Position numbers and translations under genes: made by a program
Notes under the pieces: generated by a model
Told to the model about the DNA's origin: nothing
The model's input: only the letters and a program-made list of their open reading frames with translations
The model's database searches: none
NCBI RefSeq assembly: GCF_013346935.1
Contig: NZ_JAAEEB010000004.1
Span: 220,399 to 284,398 of the forward strand
Reading direction: 5' to 3'
Source: Lactobacillus melliventris
Lineage (GTDB): Bacteria; Bacillota; Bacilli; Lactobacillales; Lactobacillaceae
DNA: 64,000 nt
Shown here: one piece after another, positions 58,317-64,000 of the stretch
How the letters are laid out: every line of letters starts with the position of its first letter
Numbering within the stretch: position 1 is the first letter of the stretch

Positions 58317-59440
58317 TACCAATTGTCGCCTTCTTCCTGGTAACTTTGATCTTGATAATCCTCGTAAATATGATAGTCTTGATTTTCAGGATTTTTAAAA
58401 TCAAACCCTTGATTTTTATTACGTTTATTTTGGTAGGTTTCGTTATTGTCTACTGCTACAACAGACAAGCCTAATTCCGTTCGTAAATAATCTGATACTC
58501 GCTGCAATTCCTTAGTTGATTGCACCTGATAAGACGCACCGTCAATTGTCGCATTGTGTCCGTGAAGATAATCATTTTTGACATTCTTAGTAGAATCACG
58601 GTAGTTAAACGCAATTTGACGCAGCGCATCAAAGGGCAAATTAGTTTTAATGTTATCAGAAATTGCGGACAATACTGAATCTAACCTAGCTAAAGTATTG
58701 ATTGACACTGACTTCTTGATGATAGTAGTTATCACTTGGCGCTGGCGCTTCTGACGGCCATAATCACCTTCTGGATCGTCATAGCGCATACGTGAATAGG
58801 CCAGAGCTCCACCGCCACCCATGTGAGTCAACTGGTTTTTCTTAAAAATGTAACCACCATACTCAAAACTCAAAGTAGGTTTGATATTAATGCCACCGAT
58901 ATAGCGGATTAGTCGCATAATACCTTTCATATTTACCAAAACATAATATTTGAGAGGCACATTAACTAGTTTAGAAACACTGGCCATGGACATAGCAGCC
59001 CCACCAACAGGATAAGCAGCATTAATTTTCTTAACTTGAAATTTTTCTGCTCCTATCATTTGAGCCATTGTGTCTCTTGGTACCGACATCAATGAATAGC
59101 GCTTTTTCTGCGGATTAACGACGGCAATAATAATAGTATCAGTATTACCTATTTTTTCTTTACGATCAAGTGCCCCGGTATCAGTGCCCATTAGCAATAC
59201 AGCAAATTTTTTCTTGCCATCAAACTCGCCATTTTTGATCTGCACACTGTTTTGATCATCGTAGGCATTATCAACTGCATCTTTCGTGCGCAAATAAACA
59301 TATGCGGAATATGCACCAACCGCCACAGTCAACAGGACTGCAATGCTTAACACCCAAGCTAAAATCCGCTTTCTTCTGTGGTAGTCCTTTGCGTGCAATT
59401 CGACCCGACTCTTATGCGGGTGATTCTCGTTGTGATCCAT
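58316..59440 (-). CDS. LytR-CpsA-Psr (LCP) family protein
   Basis: A 374-residue enzyme that attaches wall teichoic acid or capsule to peptidoglycan. A cytoplasmic basic N terminus (HKSRVELHAKDYHRRKR) and one membrane helix (residues 29-50) precede the LCP domain, with VLLMGTDTGALDRKEKIGNTDTI, SVPRDTMAQM and YDDPEGDYGRQKRQRQ carrying the Arg and Asp residues that bind the pyrophosphate lipid. The C-terminal tail is Asn/Gln/Asp-rich. A TATAAT -10 lies at 59479-59484 (minus). First gene of the lcp-plsY-LtaS-like operon. Confidence 0.93.
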   Translation of the reverse strand: MDHNENHPHKSRVELHAKDYHRRKRILAWVLSIAVLLTVAVGAYSAYVYLRTKDAVDNAYDDQNSVQIKNGEFDGKKKFAVLLMGTDTGALDRKEKIGNTDTIIIAVVNPQKKRYSLMSVPRDTMAQMIGAEKFQVKKINAAYPVGGAAMSMASVSKLVNVPLKYYVLVNMKGIMRLIRYIGGINIKPTLSFEYGGYIFKKNQLTHMGGGGALAYSRMRYDDPEGDYGRQKRQRQVITTIIKKSVSINTLARLDSVLSAISDNIKTNLPFDALRQIAFNYRDSTKNVKNDYLHGHNATIDGASYQVQSTKELQRVSDYLRTELGLSVVAVDNNETYQNKRNKNQGFDFKNPENQDYHIYEDYQDQSYQEEGDNW

Positions 59441-59487
59441 AACTTTTTACTTACCTAAAATCTAGTTACAATGAGTATATTATAGCA

Positions 59488-59512
59488 AAAAAACAAACCG
59501 ACGACGGTTTGT
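59488..59512 (-). terminator. Terminator of the mutarotase-like gene
   Basis: Stem ACAAACC / GGTTTGT, six-base loop and TTTTTTT on the minus strand. Confidence 0.78.
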
Positions 59513-59543
59513 CAATTTTATCTTATTAAAAACATTAATTTGT

Positions 59544-60110
59544 TTAACTCAATGTTAAGGTCAATGTCAATTCTTCATCACTATCACTGGCAAGACTGGC
59601 CTGGTCGATACTGGCTTTAACTTGCTCATGAGCAGCTGTTAACGCGAAATGAGCAGAATCCAAAGTCAAAGTAGTATCGTCTCTACTCAGCTCGAGTTCA
59701 TTTGCGTTGGTAGTGATTGACCAGCCTGTGAAAACAGGCATTAAGAATTGTAACGAAAATGGCAAATCTTTATGCGAATTGTTTTTTAAATAAAACTTAA
59801 TATCAATTCTATTTCCCTCCAAAGCATATGTCAGAATTGCCTCAAAATGGTAAGGAAAGTTTTTATAGCTTGAGTTGTCGTCAATTAACGCTAAGCTTAC
59901 TCTGGAATCTCCCTTATCTACAACTGTCCATGGCAGGATGTCAGCCAGGTTTTCCCCTTGACCTGCTCCCTTAAAAATAATCTCTAATTGTTTTTGCTCA
60001 TTCTCATCTTTAAAATAATCAGTCTGCTTATTTTGGGCAATAAAGTTAACTAACTTGGCACCCTTTTCAGAAATAGAAATTCGCAAAACAGAACTTTCAA
60101 TCGTTTGCAT
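59544..60110 (-). CDS. Aldose 1-epimerase-like (mutarotase-fold) protein, half length
   Basis: A 188-residue protein with the beta-rich N-terminal pattern of LacX/galactose mutarotase-like proteins: GAKLVNFIAQNKQTDYF, YHFEAILTYALEGNRIDIKFYLKNNSHKDLPFSLQFLMPVF. Usual members have about 290 residues; here the C-terminal third is missing and the gene ends in a Thr/Leu-rich tail. The catalytic His/Glu set of true aldose epimerases is not evident, so it may be a binding protein or a shortened relic. Single gene with its own terminator. Confidence 0.65.
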   Translation of the reverse strand: MQTIESSVLRISISEKGAKLVNFIAQNKQTDYFKDENEQKQLEIIFKGAGQGENLADILPWTVVDKGDSRVSLALIDDNSSYKNFPYHFEAILTYALEGNRIDIKFYLKNNSHKDLPFSLQFLMPVFTGWSITTNANELELSRDDTTLTLDSAHFALTAAHEQVKASIDQASLASDSDEELTLTLTLS

Positions 60111-60275
60111 AATTTACTCCCACACTTTTTTCTTTCTCAAAAATAGCACTCAAATAATGTTATTGTCAATTTGTATCGAATATCTAAAATGCTTTTGTAC
60201 ATTTAATTAGAGCTTATTGCAAACACTTTTTAGTAAAACAAGCTAAAAGTATTAGCAAAATTTTGTTAGATATAT

Positions 60276-60363
60276 TATAATAGACTTGTTCCCGAGAATT
60301 AAAAGAAAGTTTTTGGAACAAGTTAATAAAAAGAGCATCCCAAGAAATTGGGGTGCTTTTTTT
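60276..60363 (+). ncRNA. Candidate small RNA with two hairpins
   Basis: A TATAAT -10 (60276-60281) with TTAGCA 18 bases upstream points to transcription from about 60288. The next 75 bases fold into ACTTGTTCC / GGAACAAGT (60284-60292 with 60315-60323) and a terminator GCATCCCAA / TTGGGGTGC followed by TTTTTTT (60335-60363). No reading frame of note is present and no gene follows on this strand before the minus-strand hicB. It matches no RNA family I know. Confidence 0.5.
60329..60363. terminator. Bidirectional terminator beside hicB
   Basis: Stem AGCATCCCAA-GAAA-TTGGGGTGCT with T-runs on both strands; it ends the candidate small RNA on the plus strand and the hicB-like gene on the minus strand. 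Confidence 0.85.
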
Positions 60364-60368
60364 GTAAA

Positions 60369-60656
60369 TCAAATTTCATAATTAATCCGATCGCGCGACG
60401 CCTCAGTTAAATCTGCAGAAACCGGTGCAACAAAGGAACCATCATCTGGCAACTTAATATCACTAGCTTTGCTAGCCTTCGGCAATACCGTTTTATTGTA
60501 TAAACGACTCGCAAGTGTATCAGCAGCCATTTTCATTGCTTCATGCAGACCCTGCCCTTCGGTTATTCCCCCTTTAACATCAGGGAAACTAATTACATAT
60601 ATATCATTTTCCAGTGGCTTAAAAATGGCTGGATACGTCACAACTTTATGGTTCAT
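60369..60656 (-). CDS. HicB-like antitoxin-family protein, orphan
   Basis: A 95-residue HicB-family protein: YPAIFKPLENDIYVISFPDVKGGITEGQGLHEAMKMAADTLASRLY is the partially degraded RNase-H-like fold of HicB. The C-terminal DNA-binding region is short (SADLTEASRDRINYEI). No hicA-type small toxin gene lies on either side, so it is an orphan, possibly a domesticated regulator. AGGAGG precedes the ATG. Confidence 0.82.
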   Translation of the reverse strand: MNHKVVTYPAIFKPLENDIYVISFPDVKGGITEGQGLHEAMKMAADTLASRLYNKTVLPKASKASDIKLPDDGSFVAPVSADLTEASRDRINYEI

Positions 60657-60744
60657 TCTAAACCTCCTCGTTTTGCACTTTCCCTCTACAATAATATACC
60701 CAAATAAGTAAAAAGAAGAAAAAATTATTAAAAAATTATTTTTT

Positions 60745-60784
60745 AAAGCAAAAAAGTGTTGAAAATTTTTATTTTCGACACTTA
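60745..60784 (-). terminator. Terminator of the DHA2 exporter gene
   Basis: Stem AAGTGT-CGAAAA / TTTTCA-ACACTT with TTTTTTGC on the minus strand, 12 bases after the stop. Confidence 0.75.
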
Positions 60785-60795
60785 TTTACAAGTTA

Positions 60796-62229
60796 TTATT
60801 TATTATTTTTGAATAGTCTCCAGCCACTTAAGATAACAGTAATTAGACAAATTATCATTGAAATAATGAAAACTACATGCATACCATAAATAAAAATTTC
60901 AGGTTGCTTGGGTAAATATGCGGTGACTCTAGCTCCTTTTGCTTTGCTCATTGCCGCAAATAATACGGTAGTTGCACTGGAAATACCAATAACCATACCT
61001 AGATTACGGGATAAAGAGTTAATACTGCCAGCAACACCTAAATCCTTTTGTTCAACAGAACCCATGACAAGTGAATTATTAGGAGAACTAAAAATGCCGC
61101 TTCCCAATCCCATTAAAGCGATGCTGATAATGAACAGCCAAATTGGTGAATTTAAGTTGCACAATGTGTAACCCACCTGGCTGATTAACAGTAAAACCAA
61201 ACCTATAAATGTGATTAATTTAGAACCTATCTTGTCAGAAAGAGATCCTGCAACCGGTGCGGCAACCAGCTGAACTACAGGCAAAATCATTAAGATATAA
61301 CCAGTTAGACTCGGAGGCAAGTGCCGCGCATTTTCCAAGTAAAAAGGTGTGACCACATTGAAGAAAAAGTTCGTAATAAAAATTAATAAGGCACAGAGCA
61401 GACTAACTGAAAAATCCGGATTTTTAAACAATTTGAATTGTAACAATGGATTAGCAGCATGATTTTCCACATAAACAAACCAAATAAAACTTACAAGACC
61501 AATTATTAACATTAATAAAACCAGTGAAGAACTGAAACCTAATTGCTGGCCTAAGAAAACACCACCAAATAGAGTAATCATGCCGAAAGCAAAGCTGAAC
61601 GAGCCCATTTTATCCAGAGGAGCTTTGGTAAAAGTAATGTCTTGTGGTAAAAACTTGGCGCCAATTAATGCAGCAATGATTCCCACCGGCACATTAAGCC
61701 AAAAAATGTAAGACCAGGACAGGTGACTTAATATTAATCCACCTAAACCGGGTCCAGCGATTGAGCCCAGAGCAACAAAGGAGCCAATAGTTCCTAACGC
61801 TTTTCCTCTTTCTGTAGTGGGAAAAATTTCTGTGATAATACCATTATTAGTAGCCATAGTCATAGCGGCACCAACTGCTTGCAAGGCCCTTGCGCCCAGC
61901 AAAAACAATAGATTGATTCTAAAACCTGATAAAAGTGACCCCGCAATAAAAAAGATTGCGCCTAAGCGAAAAATTTTAATCTTGCCCAAGATATCACTTA
62001 ACTTGCCAAAAAACAAAATAAAGCTGCAGACTACAATTAAGTACAGCGAAACTACCCATTCGGACTGGCTCATTGGAATCCGCAAATCTTTACTGATTAC
62101 TGGCAAAGCAATATTAACAATTGTGCCATCTAAAGTTGACATGAACGTGAAAAGTCCCACGGCAACCAGAATCCACCAGCGATTCTGTTGTACCTTTTGA
62201 TTAGTTTGATAGCTTATTCTTTGTGCCAT
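60796..62229 (-). CDS. DHA2 family MFS drug exporter (EmrB/QacA type)
   Basis: A 477-residue, 14-helix drug:proton antiporter. Typical motifs are LDGTIVNIALPVISKDL (motif D1), LFFGKLSDILGKIKIFRLG (motif A) and GSIAGPGLGGLI (motif C). The substrate is unknown. GGAG precedes the ATG at 62229. Single gene with no regulator nearby. Confidence 0.9.
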   Translation of the reverse strand: MAQRISYQTNQKVQQNRWWILVAVGLFTFMSTLDGTIVNIALPVISKDLRIPMSQSEWVVSLYLIVVCSFILFFGKLSDILGKIKIFRLGAIFFIAGSLLSGFRINLLFLLGARALQAVGAAMTMATNNGIITEIFPTTERGKALGTIGSFVALGSIAGPGLGGLILSHLSWSYIFWLNVPVGIIAALIGAKFLPQDITFTKAPLDKMGSFSFAFGMITLFGGVFLGQQLGFSSSLVLLMLIIGLVSFIWFVYVENHAANPLLQFKLFKNPDFSVSLLCALLIFITNFFFNVVTPFYLENARHLPPSLTGYILMILPVVQLVAAPVAGSLSDKIGSKLITFIGLVLLLISQVGYTLCNLNSPIWLFIISIALMGLGSGIFSSPNNSLVMGSVEQKDLGVAGSINSLSRNLGMVIGISSATTVLFAAMSKAKGARVTAYLPKQPEIFIYGMHVVFIISMIICLITVILSGWRLFKNNK

Positions 62230-62574
62230 TTTACAAATATCTCCGTTTTTACAAAATTAGTTAGGTACCTTAACAGATTGAATTATACTCCTTTTTTTCT
62301 CTCTGCCAAGTAATAAAAACTATTGGCAGTAATTTTTGCAAAACCTAGCAGGTAAAAGAGCCGGCTCTGACATAAATCAATTGGGGCAGTTATCCTAAAA
62401 AGCTTTATTTTTGCCACTAAAATTGGCGGACAATTAATCTTCTTTTTGGTAAAGAGACATAGATGTATTAAAATTAAACTAATAGCAAAGCAAAAGAGGT
62501 ATGAATCATGAGGATTAAAAAATATTAATTTATAAGATCACTATTAATAACTTCACATACAGAAAGAGAATTAA
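62230..62574. other. Intergenic region upstream of hflX
   Basis: About 345 bases, AT-rich, between divergent exporter and hflX genes. It contains an inverted repeat GAGCCGGCTC (62358-62367) and a short six-codon frame with a ribosome site (62508-62528). I see no other gene or known RNA. Confidence 0.6.
62508..62528 (+). CDS. Possible leader peptide MRIKKY before hflX
   Basis: A six-codon frame (ATG at 62508, stop TAA at 62526) with AGAGGT 7 bases upstream. No attenuator hairpin is obvious between it and hflX, so a regulatory role is only a possibility. Confidence 0.25.
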   Translation: MRIKKY

Positions 62575-63855
62575 ATGATTGAAAATACTCCCCATAAAAC
62601 AAAGGCATTTATTGCAGGAGTTAATTTAAATGACCCCAATTTTGATTATTACATGAATGAACTTGCCAATCTTACAGAAGCCGCAAACATGCAGGTTGTG
62701 GGACAGGCGCGACAAAATGAGGAACACATAATAGCTGGAACTTATTTTGGTCCGGGAAAAATAAATGAAATTAAAGATATGGCACGGGGCCTAAAAGCAA
62801 AAGTATTAGTGCTTAATGATGAGCTAACACCTGTACAAATTCGTAATTTAGAAAAACTGACTAAGCTGCGGGTAGTTGATCGCACAGAATTAATCTTAGA
62901 AATATTTTCAAGCCGTGCCCGGACTAAGCAAGCAAAATTACAAGTGCAGCTGGCGCAATTACAATATGAATTACCCCGCCTGCATCCCTCAGAAAACTCG
63001 TTGGATCAACAACGCGGTAATGGCGGTTCTACCGGTGGTGGTTTTGCCAACCGTGGAGCTGGTGAAACGAAACTGGAATTGAATCGGCGCACAATTGGTA
63101 AACAAATTTCTATTATAAAAAAGGAATTACAAACTATTAGTAAACAAGAAGAAATTAAAGCCAAAAGGCGCAATCAAAATCATATCCCTAAAGTAGCACT
63201 AGTCGGCTACACTAATGCTGGCAAATCAACCACTATGAATGGGCTGTTAACGGAATTTTCCAAGCATAGTGCTAAACAAGTTTTTGTTAAAAACATGCTG
63301 TTTGCGACGTTGGATACAAATGTTCGTCGTATCGACTTAGATAATAATTTTAGCTTTATCCTGTCAGATACAGTTGGTTTTATTTCTAAATTGCCCCATA
63401 ACCTGATTGAATCTTTTAAAGCTACGCTGCAGGAAGTAAAAGATGCCGATTTATTAATTAACGTCGTTGATGCTTCTGATCCCAATATGATACAGATGAT
63501 CCGCACCACACAAAACGTGCTTGCTGAAATTGGTGTCAAAAACACGCCGATGATTACTGCCTATAATAAAGCTGACAAGTCAGAGCGCAATTATCCGCAA
63601 ATTGAAGGTAGCGGTATTCTATATTCTGCAATTGATACCAAGTCTATCGCAACCCTTGCTGATTTAATAACCAAGCATATTTTTAGCAGTTATAAGCAAA
63701 TTAATCTGCTTTTACCCTTATCTGCGGGAAAGATTTTAGCTTACTTGCATGAAAATGCTCAAGTATTAAAAGAAAACTATCAAAATGATGGTATTCATGT
63801 TGTTGCGCGTCTTTCACCCCAAGAACAAGCACGCTTAGCTAATTATATTAACTAA
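62575..63855 (+). CDS. hflX: GTPase HflX
   Basis: A 426-residue ribosome-associated GTPase that splits or rescues stalled 70S ribosomes. The N-terminal domain (about 1-185) has GTYFGPGKINEI, QLAQLQYELPRL and the Gly-rich RGNGGSTGGGFANRGAGETKLE; the G domain has VGYTNAGKSTTMNGL (P-loop), DTVGFISKLPHNLIESF (G3) and AYNKADKS (G4). AGAGAA precedes the ATG. It is followed closely by an IS end, whose hairpin may act as its terminator. Confidence 0.96.
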   Translation: MIENTPHKTKAFIAGVNLNDPNFDYYMNELANLTEAANMQVVGQARQNEEHIIAGTYFGPGKINEIKDMARGLKAKVLVLNDELTPVQIRNLEKLTKLRVVDRTELILEIFSSRARTKQAKLQVQLAQLQYELPRLHPSENSLDQQRGNGGSTGGGFANRGAGETKLELNRRTIGKQISIIKKELQTISKQEEIKAKRRNQNHIPKVALVGYTNAGKSTTMNGLLTEFSKHSAKQVFVKNMLFATLDTNVRRIDLDNNFSFILSDTVGFISKLPHNLIESFKATLQEVKDADLLINVVDASDPNMIQMIRTTQNVLAEIGVKNTPMITAYNKADKSERNYPQIEGSGILYSAIDTKSIATLADLITKHIFSSYKQINLLLPLSAGKILAYLHENAQVLKENYQNDGIHVVARLSPQEQARLANYIN

Positions 63856-63878
63856 AAAAAAGATCCTCGCATATGATA

Positions 63879-63916
63879 TGACCCCCAAATTTAGGACAAA
63901 TTTGGGGGTCATTTTT
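63879..63916 (+). terminator. IS-end hairpin overlapping the transposase ribosome site
   Basis: TGACCCCCAAATT / AATTTGGGGGTCA (63879-63891 and 63899-63911), seven-base loop, then TTTTT. It works as a terminator for hflX read-through and holds the GGGGG ribosome site of the transposase in its stem. Confidence 0.8.
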
Positions 63917-64000
63917 ATGTCTAAATTATCTAAACAAGATAAAATTGAAATCTATCATCTTTGGCACGATTATCAAATAAGCCCTGCTGAGTTAAGTCAG
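63917..64000 (+). CDS. Transposase (OrfA-like) N-terminal fragment, partial
   Basis: The visible 28 codons begin MSKLSKQDKIEIYHLW and continue with a Tyr-Gln-Ile-Ser-Pro-Ala-Glu-Leu helix, the look of a helix-turn-helix DNA-binding region in IS3-family OrfA proteins. The frame runs off the right edge. Its only ribosome site, GGGGGT, is locked in the IS-end hairpin on read-through transcripts. Confidence 0.65.
   Translation, partial: MSKLSKQDKIEIYHLWHDYQISPAELSQ

Larger units (their letters stand above)
63879..64000 (+). mobile_element. Left end of an insertion sequence, probably IS3 family (cut by window)
   Basis: The element appears to begin at TGACCCCC (63879), an inverted repeat with the TG start usual for IS3-type elements, followed after 38 bases by a transposase start. 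The right end and target duplication are outside the window, so the boundary and family are provisional. Confidence 0.6.

Noticed and set aside
60657..60795. A hicA-type toxin gene next to hicB
   Set aside because: No frame of the needed 55-60 codons with a ribosome site is present in the gap.
61817..62200. Plus-strand frame of 127 codons inside the DHA2 exporter gene
   Set aside because: Shadow frame opposite a clear membrane transporter.

Overview
The window looks like chromosomal DNA of a Lactobacillus in the strict sense (the acidophilus/delbrueckii lineage). The grounds are low GC, SLAP cell-wall anchoring domains, a PepE/PepG-type C1B endopeptidase, and the conserved gene run metG-tatD-rnmV-rsmA-veg-purR-glmU. 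No database search was possible, so the species is not called. || 1-4.9 kb: three closely related ABC half-exporter genes in tandem (the third cut by the window edge), then prs. || 4.9-24 kb: accessory block lying between prs and glmU, two genes I recall as adjacent in related lactobacilli. It holds two MupG-type 6-phospho-muramidase genes, a lactose/cellobiose-family PTS EIIC gene with a cre site and two NagR-like operators upstream, a SnoaL-like gene, a secreted four-SLAP protein, an organophosphate-type MFS antiporter, and a giant intact gene (about 3640 codons). The giant protein has a YSIRK signal, a beta-helix adhesin head, about 2460 residues of helical DUF1542-like repeats and a four-unit SLAP anchor in place of LPXTG. 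|| 24-36 kb: housekeeping run on the minus strand: glmU, purR, veg, rsmA, rnmV, tatD, metG, then an mgtA-type Mg2+ ATPase under an M-box riboswitch, a TPM-like membrane protein, comEB and trpS. || 36-43 kb: SRAP protein, tRNA-Gly(CCC), degenerate CPBP protein, a UvrX/YolD mutagenesis pair under two LexA boxes, greA, hsp20 with a CIRCE operator, and pepE. || 42-49 kb: nucleoside uptake and cleavage operon: two BMP lipoproteins, NupA/B/C-type ABC transporter and a nucleoside hydrolase, with a hairpin between the binding-protein genes and the transporter genes. || 49-59.5 kb: ogt, an HD phosphohydrolase, a secreted protein of unknown function, tRNA-Thr(GGT), ybjQ, a Nudix gene, tyrS with a tyrosine T-box, and an envelope cluster lcp-plsY-LtaS-like in which the LtaS-like protein carries an extra N-terminal membrane module. 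|| 59.5-64 kb: half-length mutarotase-like gene, a candidate small RNA, an orphan HicB, a DHA2 drug exporter, hflX, and the left end of an IS element (probably IS3 family) whose terminal hairpin buries the transposase ribosome-binding site. || The most novel signals are the giant SLAP-anchored adhesin with its repeated promoter modules, the MupG/PTS locus with NagR-like operators, and the unannotated small RNA candidate near 60.3 kb.
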